A stretch of 41,283 bases of DNA, taken from contig JAGBXB010000003.1 of assembly GCA_017629515.1 (NCBI GenBank), positions 1 to 41,283 of the forward strand, in the 5' to 3' direction. This DNA is from Lentisphaeria bacterium. GTDB lineage: Bacteria > Verrucomicrobiota > Lentisphaeria > Victivallales > UBA1829. Shown piece by piece: positions 1 to 6,536 of this stretch. The notes beneath the pieces were generated by a model. It did no database searches. It had not been told where the DNA came from and was given only the letters and a program-made list of their open reading frames with translations. The position numbers and the translations under genes are program-made. The stretch's first letter is position 1; every line of letters starts with the position of its first letter.

Positions 1-5
1 CCTGC

Positions 6-237
6 CGTCCCTACGGGACTTTGTTTATCTCATTTCTTACAACGGGTTGAAAACCGGGGCTGTATTCCAATCGTCCCTACGGGACTTTGTTTATCTCATT
101 TCTTACCACGGGTTGAAACCCGGGGCTGTATTCCAATCGTCCCTACGGGGCTTTATTTATCTCATTTCTTACCACGGGTTGAAACCCGGGGCTGGGGTCC
201 AATCGTCCCTACGGGACTTTGTTTATCTCATTTCTTT
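6..237. repeat. 66-bp tandem repeat, about 3.5 copies
   Basis: Units begin at 6, 72, 138 and 204, an exact 66-base period; the last copy is cut off near 237. Each unit contains CGTCCCTACGGGACTTT, then TTTATCTCATTTCTTAC, then GGGTTGAAACCCGGGGCTG. Two short palindromes (CCCTACGGG and GGGTTGAAACCC) lie within each unit. The same motifs recur as single dispersed copies at 37416-37507 and in altered form at 37107-37250 and 41087-41274. Because 66 is a multiple of three, one frame stays open across the array, but it has no convincing start or ribosome binding site and I treat it as non-coding. Confidence 0.85.
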
Positions 238-247
238 CTATATTTTT

Positions 248-275
248 ACTTCACATAATGTATATAATGCGACAC
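248..275 (-). other. dif-like XerC/XerD site (site A)
   Basis: Read on the minus strand, the 28 bases split into an XerC-like half GTGTCGCATTA, a central hexamer TATACA and an XerD-like half TTATGTGAAGT. The core CATAATGTATA on the plus strand matches the well-known E. coli dif core. The centre and the XerD-like half are identical to those of site B at 37561, and the similarity continues outward through an A/T-rich flank. It lies 10 bases after the 66-bp repeat array. From 276 to 410 I see only A/T-rich DNA without a gene. Function is inferred from sequence likeness alone. Confidence 0.6.
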
Positions 276-410
276 TTCAGGAAAATATAAAAAAATTCTT
301 TTACCATAAATATTATATATTATATACAAAATCATAAAAATTTCAAGAGGGAAAACAGGATTCTAATCAATTTTTACAACATCCGGATCATATTCCCCTC
401 TTTCACAAAC

Positions 411-1109
411 TCAAAACAGCTCCCCCTGCTCAAATCCCTGTTCAAACAGGATCTTCTGCACAGGAGCATAACTCATTCTGTGCAAAGGACACGGCCCATA
501 TTTTTTCAGCATCTCATTATGCAATTTCGTGCAATACCCTTTATGGATCTCAAATCCATACTGGGGAAACGCTTTTGACGCTTTCACCATCCAAAGATCC
601 CTGTGGGTCTTTGCCAATATACTTGCCGCCGCAATACTGGCAGAAAGCGCGTCCCCTTTTACAATATTCAACGACTCCACCGGCAACCCTTTCACCGCAT
701 TGCCATCCACAAGAATATACTGCAAATCCGGAAGAAGTGCCGCAGCAGCCTCCCTCATTGCCTTCCATGTGCCTTTCAGAATGTTGATGCAATCGATTTC
801 ATTACTGCCGACTTCCGCCACAGCATAACGGATGGATGGTTCTGCAAGCAATTTTTCCCGTAATTCCATTCTCTGATTATGGGTCAATTTCTTGGAATCA
901 TTCAATCCTGCCGGAATCTTTTTCCGGTCAGTAAAAACAACACACGCCGCCACAACAGGGCCAGCCATACACCCCCTGCCGGCTTCGTCGATCCCGCCCA
1001 CAAAAGAAAAACCCCTCTCCCATAAGGATTTTTCATGGGAAAGGAGTTGATCATTGCATGACATATAAACGGCAGAACCGTTATCGTCACAAGTCATACA
1101 CTTTGACAT
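411..1109 (-). CDS. rnhB: ribonuclease HII
   Basis: Ribonuclease HII cleaves the RNA strand of RNA-DNA hybrids and removes single ribonucleotides from DNA in the cytoplasm. The family signature GGIDEAGRG with the first catalytic Asp and Glu lies at about residues 38-46, and VDGNAVKGLP carries a later acidic residue. The frame stays open to 1331, but that part lies inside rplS in another frame and has no family similarity. I chose the ATG at 1109, one base past the rplS stop. ATGs at 1097 and 1064 are possible, and the latter would give a more typical length of about 217 residues. It is the last gene of the rpsP operon, in the common order trmD-rplS-rnhB. No clear terminator follows. Confidence 0.9.
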   Translation of the reverse strand: MSKCMTCDDNGSAVYMSCNDQLLSHEKSLWERGFSFVGGIDEAGRGCMAGPVVAACVVFTDRKKIPAGLNDSKKLTHNQRMELREKLLAEPSIRYAVAEVGSNEIDCINILKGTWKAMREAAAALLPDLQYILVDGNAVKGLPVESLNIVKGDALSASIAAASILAKTHRDLWMVKASKAFPQYGFEIHKGYCTKLHNEMLKKYGPCPLHRMSYAPVQKILFEQGFEQGELF

Positions 1110-1110
1110 C

Positions 1111-1473
1111 TTATTTGTCAACAGGCACAAACTTTTTCTCTTTGACCTTGGCACTTTTGCCGATCTTGTCGCGCAGATAGTAGAGTTTTGCACGACGGAC
1201 ACGGCCTTTGCGGTCAACAACGATCTTGTCGATACGGGGGCTGTGGAGAGGGAAGATCTTTTCCACGCCGATACCGAAAGAGACACGGCGGACAGTGAAC
1301 ATTTCACGGATTCCGCTGCCTTTTCTGGCAATGACTACACCGGTGAAAAGCTGGATACGTTCGGTGGAGCCTTCCACGATCTTGTTGTAAACCTTCACAG
1401 TATCACCGATCTCGAATTCGGGAACGTTGTTTGTGCACTGTGCCTTTTCGATTTTGTCAATCACAGGGTTCAT
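1111..1473 (-). CDS. rplS: 50S ribosomal protein L19 (bL19)
   Basis: L19 is a large-subunit protein at the interface with the 30S subunit. The 120 residues match the family in length and content: an N-terminal helix, [30 protein letters not shown] and a basic C-terminal tail with RAKLYYLRD. The start overlaps the trmD stop in an ATGA arrangement, which suggests translational coupling. The following rnhB start is one base past its stop. This is the standard trmD-rplS order. Confidence 0.97.
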   Translation of the reverse strand: MNPVIDKIEKAQCTNNVPEFEIGDTVKVYNKIVEGSTERIQLFTGVVIARKGSGIREMFTVRRVSFGIGVEKIFPLHSPRIDKIVVDRKGRVRRAKLYYLRDKIGKSAKVKEKKFVPVDK

Positions 1474-2180
1474 TTTATTCCTCCGTTTTTATGTTGATTT
1501 TCAATTTTTTCCATGATGTCGGGTCTTGTTTTCAAGGTCTCTCTGATCGCCTGTTCCCGCTTCCACTTTTCGATCTTCCCGTGATCCCCTGAAACAAGGA
1601 TCTCCGGTACTTCCCAGGAACGGAACTTTGCCGGTCTGGTATATTGGGGATATTCCAATACACCCTCTTCCGTGGAAAAGGACTCATCATCATCCGATTC
1701 CTCGCAGCCCAGCGCTCCCGGAAGGAGTCTCGTTACCGCATCGCAGATCACCATTGCCGGGAGATTCCCGCTGGTCAAAATGTAGTCCCCTATGGAGATC
1801 TCCATATCCGCCAGGTGTTCTCTGACACGCTCATCCACTCCTTCATAGTGGCCGCATATTATGATCAAATGCTCCTCTTTGGTCAACTCCTTCGCCAGTT
1901 TCTGGTCAAATTTCACTCCTCTGGGTCCGGTAAGTATGACCTTCGTATTTTCCTTTTTGAGGGCTTCCACCGCCTCAAACAACGGTTCCGGTTTCATCAG
2001 CATACCGGGACCGCCGCCAAAGGGTTTGTCATCCACCGTCTGGTGACGGTCATGGGTAAAATCCCTCAAATTGACTGCATTGATCTCCACGATCCCGTTT
2101 TTCAACGCCCTGCCTACGATACTGGAACCCAGCGGGCCGAAGAAAATATCGGGAAAGAGAGTAATTATGTCAAAATGCAA
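1470..2180 (-). CDS. trmD: tRNA (guanine37-N1)-methyltransferase
   Basis: TrmD methylates G37 of tRNAs that read codons beginning with C or G, using S-adenosylmethionine, and prevents +1 frameshifting. The protein begins with [11 protein letters not shown] and has the trefoil-knot SAM-binding segments [25 protein letters not shown] and [15 protein letters not shown]. Its length of 236 residues is normal. The conserved N-terminus requires a TTG start codon at 2178-2180. That codon lies two bases after the khpA stop, so initiation probably depends on coupling to khpA. The usual rimM gene is not upstream. The gene ends with a 4-base overlap on rplS. Confidence 0.96.
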   Translation of the reverse strand: MHFDIITLFPDIFFGPLGSSIVGRALKNGIVEINAVNLRDFTHDRHQTVDDKPFGGGPGMLMKPEPLFEAVEALKKENTKVILTGPRGVKFDQKLAKELTKEEHLIIICGHYEGVDERVREHLADMEISIGDYILTSGNLPAMVICDAVTRLLPGALGCEESDDDESFSTEEGVLEYPQYTRPAKFRSWEVPEILVSGDHGKIEKWKREQAIRETLKTRPDIMEKIENQHKNGGIK

Positions 2181-2182
2181 GC

Positions 2183-2548
2183 TCAGTCCGCCACCTCAAC
2201 ACTGACCCTGTCCTGCATTCTTCCGGCAGCACCAGCCACCAGAGCGCGCAGAGCAATGATCGTTTTACCTTTTTTACCGATGATCTTGCCGGTATCATCT
2301 TTCCGGCAGGAAATTCGGATCGTTTTGGCACTGTTCTCAACGACAGTTTCCACTTTGACTTCTTCCGGGGCATCCACAAGATTCTTCACAACGTAAGAAA
2401 CAAAGTCTTCCAGATCACTGAGTTTCACTGTACCGGCAGAAGCATTGTTTTTGCTTTTGCATGCACAGGAGCTGCCGCGTTCCACTTTACTGTCTCCGGC
2501 ACATTTTTTACTGCCGCCAAACAGTTTTCTGATTGCTTCAAACAGCAT
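2183..2548 (-). CDS. khpA: KH-domain RNA-binding protein, KhpA/YlqC-like
   Basis: A small KH protein of the kind encoded next to rpsP in many bacteria, where it binds RNA and is linked to cell envelope or division control in some Firmicutes. The C-terminal two thirds fit the family: [19 protein letters not shown], then the KH GxxG loop in [11 protein letters not shown] and [12 protein letters not shown]. The first 40 or so residues are an extra segment with three cysteines (residues 16, 28, 30) not typical of the short family members of roughly 75-80 residues. A good ribosome binding site (GGAGAG) precedes the ATG at 2548, which supports this longer start. The gene sits 111 bases after rpsP and 2 bases before trmD. 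Confidence 0.9.
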   Translation of the reverse strand: MLFEAIRKLFGGSKKCAGDSKVERGSSCACKSKNNASAGTVKLSDLEDFVSYVVKNLVDAPEEVKVETVVENSAKTIRISCRKDDTGKIIGKKGKTIIALRALVAGAAGRMQDRVSVEVAD

Positions 2549-2659
2549 TTTTGCTCTCCGGATAATTCTGTTAGAGAGCTTGCGTGAGACATGGGCATAA
2601 CGGCATTTTCCGATTCGTCACATGCCATTACCCACATACTGTCACTCTTCAAGGAGTGA

Positions 2660-2965
2660 TTATGCCTCAGCAGCTTCCTTTTTGAAATTCTTTTTCTTGG
2701 TGTAGGGATCTGCCACGCCGCGGACTTTGGATTTGCCTTCTTTGGCGCGTTTGTAGATGTCTGCAACGGTGTCGGACATCTGGGCACCCTGGGAGATCCA
2801 GTACTCCACTCTTTCCACATCAATCTTTTCATTGCTCTGACGGGGATCATAGAATCCCACTTCTTCTACCATGTAACCATCACGGGAGGAACGGACGTCG
2901 CAAACAACGACTCTGAAGCTGATCCAGTTCTTTCCGCCTGTCTTTTTCAGTCTGATTCTGACCAT
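2660..2965 (-). CDS. rpsP: 30S ribosomal protein S16 (bS16)
   Basis: S16 is an assembly protein of the small ribosomal subunit. The start MVRIRLKKTGGK and the segments VVCDVRSSRDGYMVEEVGFYDP and RVEYWISQGAQMSDTVADI are diagnostic. The 101 residues include a basic C-terminal extension. AGGTGA precedes the start. It is the first gene of the rpsP-khpA-trmD-rplS-rnhB operon, read from a strong promoter at about 3089-3116 with a leader of roughly 115 bases that contains a small hairpin. Confidence 0.97.
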   Translation of the reverse strand: MVRIRLKKTGGKNWISFRVVVCDVRSSRDGYMVEEVGFYDPRQSNEKIDVERVEYWISQGAQMSDTVADIYKRAKEGKSKVRGVADPYTKKKNFKKEAAEA

Positions 2966-3007
2966 TTTCGGTTCACCTTACTGATCTTTTTTGTTTTTTT
3001 GTTACTC

Positions 3008-3024
3008 TTCCGGAACTGCCGGAA
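3008..3024 (-). other. small hairpin in the rpsP leader
   Basis: Six-base arms TTCCGG and CCGGAA surround a 5-base loop in the untranslated leader about 45-60 bases before the rpsP start. On the minus strand it is followed by an A-rich run, so it does not look like a terminator of this operon. A role in ribosomal-protein autoregulation or mRNA stability is possible but not shown. Confidence 0.4.
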
Positions 3025-3088
3025 ACTCATTATCTTTTCTGCTTATCCCACACAGCAAATCGCCAAATTTTGTAAGATAAGGTCTAAT

Positions 3089-3116
3089 AATATACACTCT
3101 GAAAGTATTTTTTCAA
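3089..3116 (-). promoter_or_regulatory. promoter of the rpsP operon
   Basis: On the minus strand TTGAAA (3116-3111) and TATATT (3094-3089) are separated by 16 bases. The predicted transcript starts near 3082, about 115 bases before rpsP. The same hexamers recur at other promoters in this window. Confidence 0.65.
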
Positions 3117-3160
3117 ATTAATTTTTATTTTTTTCTTTCTTTTCCGCAGTTTCCGCCTTG

Positions 3161-3481
3161 TCAATCCAGATGAAACACCATTTCCATAGGTTCTTCTTTG
3201 GCTTTCACGGCATCGGGAGAAGCGGTCACAAGGAAGGAACACATTCTTTTCCACCATTTGTGACAGCACTCGTAAGAAGCGATTTTGGCAAACTCCTCTT
3301 CGCTTTCCACTTCCAGATACCCGAACATGACCTTATCTCCGGGATGATGGAAGATGGAATAATTTTTCACACCGTGTTTCTTCAATACATCCCTGATCTC
3401 ATCGGGAATGGGGTTGTGGGCTTTGGTATATTCTGCAAGTTTTCCATCCTGCACTTCCATGTAGAAGGCTTTTCTCAACAT
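3161..3481 (-). CDS. rhaM: L-rhamnose mutarotase
   Basis: RhaM interconverts the alpha and beta anomers of L-rhamnose so that the isomerase can use the sugar. The 106 residues match the family throughout: MLRKAFYMEV at the start, HNPIPDEI with the catalytic-type His22, an E-rich ESEEEFAKIAS segment and the WWKRM aromatic motif. AGAGGAG precedes the start. It is divergent from the dehydrogenase gene at 3638 across a 156-base region with back-to-back promoters. No other rhamnose genes are visible, but the sugar-catabolic block at 6.5-19.4 kb and the GH28-like genes fit an organism that uses rhamnose-containing plant or host glycans. Confidence 0.92.
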   Translation of the reverse strand: MLRKAFYMEVQDGKLAEYTKAHNPIPDEIRDVLKKHGVKNYSIFHHPGDKVMFGYLEVESEEEFAKIASYECCHKWWKRMCSFLVTASPDAVKAKEEPMEMVFHLD

Positions 3482-3523
3482 GATATTCTCCTCTTGTTTT
3501 TTGTTCCTTGTTTACAGAATGTA

Positions 3524-3552
3524 AATTTACCACACCGCCGCACTATTTTCAA
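3524..3552 (-). promoter_or_regulatory. candidate rhaM promoter
   Basis: On the minus strand TTGAAA (3552-3547) and TAAATT (3529-3524) are spaced by 17 bases. The leader would be about 35 bases and contains the AGAGGAG ribosome binding site. Confidence 0.5.
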
Positions 3553-3571
3553 GAGGAATGATAAAATTTTA

Positions 3572-3600
3572 TTGAAATACCATGATAAAGCATGTATATT
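3572..3600 (+). promoter_or_regulatory. promoter of the dehydrogenase gene
   Basis: TTGAAA at 3572-3577 and TATATT at 3595-3600 with a 17-base spacer. The transcript would begin near 3607, about 30 bases before the ATG at 3638. Confidence 0.65.
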
Positions 3601-3637
3601 ATACTTTGGAAAATCAACAACATATATGGAGTACCCA

Positions 3638-4699
3638 ATGAAAGATTTTACAATAAAACTTATCCCCGGTGACGGGATCGGCGTAGATGTGATACGGGAA
3701 GGCAGAAAAGTCATGGAGGCCCTCGCTGAAAAACATGGCGGGATCCGATTCCGCTTCGACACCCTCCCGTGGAGTTGTCAATACTATCTGGAAACAGGCA
3801 GAATGATGCCGGAGGACGGTTTGAAGATCCTTGCAGACTGCGACAGTATCCTTCTGGGAGCAGTAGGTTTCCCCGGAGTACCCGACCATGTCTCTTTGCG
3901 GGATCTTCTGCTGCCTATCCGGGTGAATTTTGATGAATATGTGAATCTGCGTCCGGTCAAACTGCTGAAAGGGTTATCCTCCCCCATCAAAAATGAAAAC
4001 ATTGATTTTGTGGTCATCCGGGAAAATTCCGAAGGGGAATACTGCGGCAAAGGGGAGTTTTCCAGTGTGGGCACGCCGGAGGAAAAAGCCGTTCAGAACT
4101 CCGTTTTCACAAGAAAAGGGACGGAACGGATCATCCGTTATGCCTATGAATATGCGCTGAAAACCAATAAAACAAAAGTAATGAGTGCCACAAAATCCAA
4201 TGCCCTCAACTATTCCATGGTCTTCTGGGACAAAATTTTTGCAGAAATAAAAGAACAGTATCCGCAAATGGAAAGCAGTCAGATGCATATCGATGCTCTT
4301 GCAGGATATTTCATCATGCACCCGGAAAGACTGGAAGTGGTAGTGGCAAGCAATCTTTTCGGCGATATCCTTACCGATCTGGGCTCCGCCATGCTGGGAA
4401 GTATCGGGATCTCCCCCTCCGCCAATCTCAATCCGGAAGGAAAATATCCCAGTATGTTTGAACCCATCCACGGTTCTGCGCCGGATATTGCAGGAAAAGG
4501 CATTGCCAATCCTGTGGGAACATTCTGGGCGATCGCCATGATGCTGGAACACCTGAAACTCAATGAGGAGGCCCGTCTCCTTATGCAGGCAATGGAAAAA
4601 GTTCTGGCGGAAGGCGTGATCCGTACTCCGGATATCGGCGGAAGCTCCAAAACGGAAGAAGTGACAGAAGCCGTCATTTCCGCCATTTGCGCTCTGTGA
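3638..4699 (+). CDS. tartrate/D-malate dehydrogenase-like enzyme (isopropylmalate dehydrogenase superfamily)
   Basis: A 353-residue NAD-dependent beta-decarboxylating dehydrogenase. It has LIPGDGIGVDV at residues 8-18, the metal and cofactor segments FGDILTDLGSAMLGSIG and EPIHGSAPDIAGKGIANP, and the IRENSEGEY loop. The substrate-loop segment LLLPIRVNFDEYVNLRPVK resembles the tartrate/D-malate branch (TtuC/DmlA) rather than LeuB. The likely reaction is oxidative decarboxylation of D-malate or tartrate; isopropylmalate cannot be excluded. The open frame extends upstream to 3158 but only antisense to rhaM. The ATG at 3638 has GGAG seven bases upstream and a promoter 38 bases before it. It converges on the hydE gene with an 8-base gap. 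Confidence 0.88.
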   Translation: MKDFTIKLIPGDGIGVDVIREGRKVMEALAEKHGGIRFRFDTLPWSCQYYLETGRMMPEDGLKILADCDSILLGAVGFPGVPDHVSLRDLLLPIRVNFDEYVNLRPVKLLKGLSSPIKNENIDFVVIRENSEGEYCGKGEFSSVGTPEEKAVQNSVFTRKGTERIIRYAYEYALKTNKTKVMSATKSNALNYSMVFWDKIFAEIKEQYPQMESSQMHIDALAGYFIMHPERLEVVVASNLFGDILTDLGSAMLGSIGISPSANLNPEGKYPSMFEPIHGSAPDIAGKGIANPVGTFWAIAMMLEHLKLNEEARLLMQAMEKVLAEGVIRTPDIGGSSKTEEVTEAVISAICAL

Positions 4700-4707
4700 T
4701 GTAAAGA

Positions 4708-5796
4708 TCAGGAGGAAGTTCTTACTGCAAAATGGGGGGAATCGCCCCAGGCATTGAGGATCACTTCCTCCCCGATATTCTCCACAGCACTTTTCAATTC
4801 ATTCATGGTCTCTTCCGGCGTTTTTTCCGCGCCGGTTTTTCCTTCATAAAGATCGTACGCTTCCTTGCACAATGGCGGCGTACAGTTGGGCATGATCACA
4901 TTCGCTCCGGCAAGCAATCCCATTTCCCTGCCGGAAGGATGCAGACTCTGTAATGCGGTGGTGGAGGCTATATTCACATCTTTCAGCAATATTCTTGCGC
5001 AGGCAATCATTTTCAGAGACAATGCAAGCAGTTCTTCCTTATGCAGAGCAAAGTCAGGGAAAGAGGCGGCAAGAGGTGTTTCCGTATGTACGATATAGGG
5101 GCCCATGCCGATCATATCCAGATCCATCTCCTTAAAAAAGAGAAGATCTTTCACCATGTGTTCCACTTTCTGTCCGGGCAGTCCGAACATCACGCCAGAA
5201 CCATTCTGATACCCCAGTTTTTTCAAGGTTTTCAAACATTCCAGCCGTTTACCGTAATCGTGACCGGCAGGATGCAGTTGCCTGTAAAAAAGAGGATCAC
5301 TTGCCTCAATACGCAATAAATAACGGTGCGCTCCGGCTTCTTTCCATCTTGCAAAAGTCTCTTCCGTCTGCTCACCGCAGGAAAGGGTGATCCCCAGTTC
5401 ATTATTGGAGAGGTTCTTTATCCCCCTTACAAGAGTTTCTATTTCTTCCACAAAGGCATGATCGCTTCTTTCCCCGCTTTGCAGTACGATGGAACCATAA
5501 GAAGCCTTCCAGGCAAAACGGGCGGCGTCATACACCTCTCTTGGTTTCATCACATACCTTACAGAGTGTGTATTGCCTTTACGGATACCGCAGTAATAGC
5601 AGTTTTTCGTACAGATATTACTGTATTCGATCAATCCACGGAAACTTACTTTTTTTCCGATATGACGGCATTTGATCTCATAGGCAAGATCATAAAGATC
5701 CCGGAGGTCTTTTTCCGATTCAAGGGAGAGCAGAGCAAACAACTCCTCCGCACCCGTCTCTGCCCCGTTACGGATCTTTTCAAGCACTTTATTCAT
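4708..5796 (-). CDS. hydE: [FeFe] hydrogenase H-cluster maturase HydE-like radical SAM protein
   Basis: HydE is a radical SAM enzyme that acts with HydG and HydF to build the diiron subcluster of [FeFe] hydrogenase. The 362 residues contain FRGLIEYSNICTKNC followed by YYCGIR, giving the CxxxCxxC cluster motif at C62, C66 and C69. SGVMFGLPGQ and MGPYIVHTETPLA are close to the HydE form rather than BioB or ThiH. The C-terminal TTALQSLHPSGR and GANVIMPN segments also fit. The start at 5796 overlaps the stop of the upstream flavin reductase gene as TAATG; the frame open to 5862 has no better start. HydF, HydG and the hydrogenase are not in this window, so an alternative radical SAM function is possible. 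Confidence 0.83.
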   Translation of the reverse strand: MNKVLEKIRNGAETGAEELFALLSLESEKDLRDLYDLAYEIKCRHIGKKVSFRGLIEYSNICTKNCYYCGIRKGNTHSVRYVMKPREVYDAARFAWKASYGSIVLQSGERSDHAFVEEIETLVRGIKNLSNNELGITLSCGEQTEETFARWKEAGAHRYLLRIEASDPLFYRQLHPAGHDYGKRLECLKTLKKLGYQNGSGVMFGLPGQKVEHMVKDLLFFKEMDLDMIGMGPYIVHTETPLAASFPDFALHKEELLALSLKMIACARILLKDVNIASTTALQSLHPSGREMGLLAGANVIMPNCTPPLCKEAYDLYEGKTGAEKTPEETMNELKSAVENIGEEVILNAWGDSPHFAVRTSS

Positions 5797-6335
5797 TATT
5801 TTGCCAGATACTTTTCTGTTCCCTCGATACGGAGAATCTCGCCAAAGTAGATATGATGCCAATCCCCGTCAGGGTAAAAATCTTTTGCTGTGGCAGGATC
5901 CACAAAACTTTTTTCCTCCATCACGCTTCTGTAAGTTTTTCTGCACTCGATGACAAGTTCGGCTTCTTCATAGGAGGGGGCTTTCACCATCCGGGAGGCG
6001 ATAACAGTAAGCCCTGCTTCTTTCGCCTTATCCGGGTAATCCCGTCCGGATTTTGATCCGCAGAAATTCAAGGCGGAACGGTACTTTTCCGGAAACGCAC
6101 ACAAAGTAAAGGAATCAAATTCATTCATAAAAGGAAGAGTATATCTCTGGGGGCGTACAAGTGCCATAACAAAAGGCTTTCTCCACAATACCCCGAAAGA
6201 ACCCCAGCCGACGGTCATCATATTATATTTGCCGATACTCTGATCCCCGGCGGAAAGCAGAAGCCAATCCTTTGCCCAAAGTTCAAAGATTTTTGTGTTG
6301 AAATCAGAAAAGGCGATCTCGTTTCTTGCGCTCAT
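5796..6335 (-). CDS. flavin reductase-like FMN-binding split-barrel protein
   Basis: A 179-residue protein of the flavin reductase-like domain family, which binds FMN or uses NAD(P)H to reduce flavin. Evidence is the N-terminal barrel with NMMTVGWGSFGVLWRKPFVMALVRPQRYT, the later ESFTLCAFPE-type strand (DSFTLCAFPE here) and the C-terminal WHHIYFGEILRI. A strong AGGAGG sits just before the start, and a promoter lies at 6367-6395. It is translationally coupled to hydE (TAATG). Its partner enzyme is unknown; a supply of reduced flavin or electrons to the radical SAM protein is an inference from the pairing. Confidence 0.82.
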   Translation of the reverse strand: MSARNEIAFSDFNTKIFELWAKDWLLLSAGDQSIGKYNMMTVGWGSFGVLWRKPFVMALVRPQRYTLPFMNEFDSFTLCAFPEKYRSALNFCGSKSGRDYPDKAKEAGLTVIASRMVKAPSYEEAELVIECRKTYRSVMEEKSFVDPATAKDFYPDGDWHHIYFGEILRIEGTEKYLAK

Positions 6336-6366
6336 ATATCCTCCTTTGTTGAATTATATCCCTATG

Positions 6367-6395
6367 AATATATTGCGGAAACCGGCTTTTTTCAA
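6367..6395 (-). promoter_or_regulatory. promoter of the flavin reductase-hydE operon
   Basis: On the minus strand TTGAAA (6395-6390) and TATATT (6372-6367) with a 17-base spacer. The transcript would start near 6360, giving a leader of about 25 bases that contains AGGAGG. Confidence 0.7.
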
Positions 6396-6480
6396 GGCAA
6401 AGAACTTAAAAAGAGTAAGGAAAATGGTGAGAGCGGCGGCGCAGGGCGCGGCGTCCGGGCAATCCGGGCAGTACCCGCAC

Positions 6481-6516
6481 AAAAAGGGGTGCTGTCCTTT
6501 CACAGACAACACCCCT
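6481..6516 (-). terminator. intrinsic terminator of the catabolic operon
   Basis: A 12-base-pair stem is formed by 6505-6516 and 6485-6496, with an 8-base loop and a run of T on the minus strand. One position is C/A on the plus strand and becomes a G-U pair in the minus-strand transcript, so the hairpin is built for minus-strand transcription. It lies 20 bases after the isomerase-like gene. Confidence 0.85.
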
Positions 6517-6536
6517 CAAAAAATCAGGATCTCTTC

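Noticed and set aside
6..237. CRISPR array
   Set aside because: The entire 66-base unit is conserved; there are no variable spacers and no cas genes.
47..337. 96-residue repeat protein
   Set aside because: It starts at TTG without a ribosome site inside a palindromic repeat and runs through dif-like site A into A/T-rich DNA; best explained by a 66-base period free of stops.
1110..1331. N-terminal extension of RNase HII
   Set aside because: It is the rplS coding region read in another frame and has no RNase HII similarity.
3158..3637. Long N-terminal extension of the dehydrogenase
   Set aside because: It is antisense to rhaM and passes through the promoter; a perfect ribosome site marks 3638.
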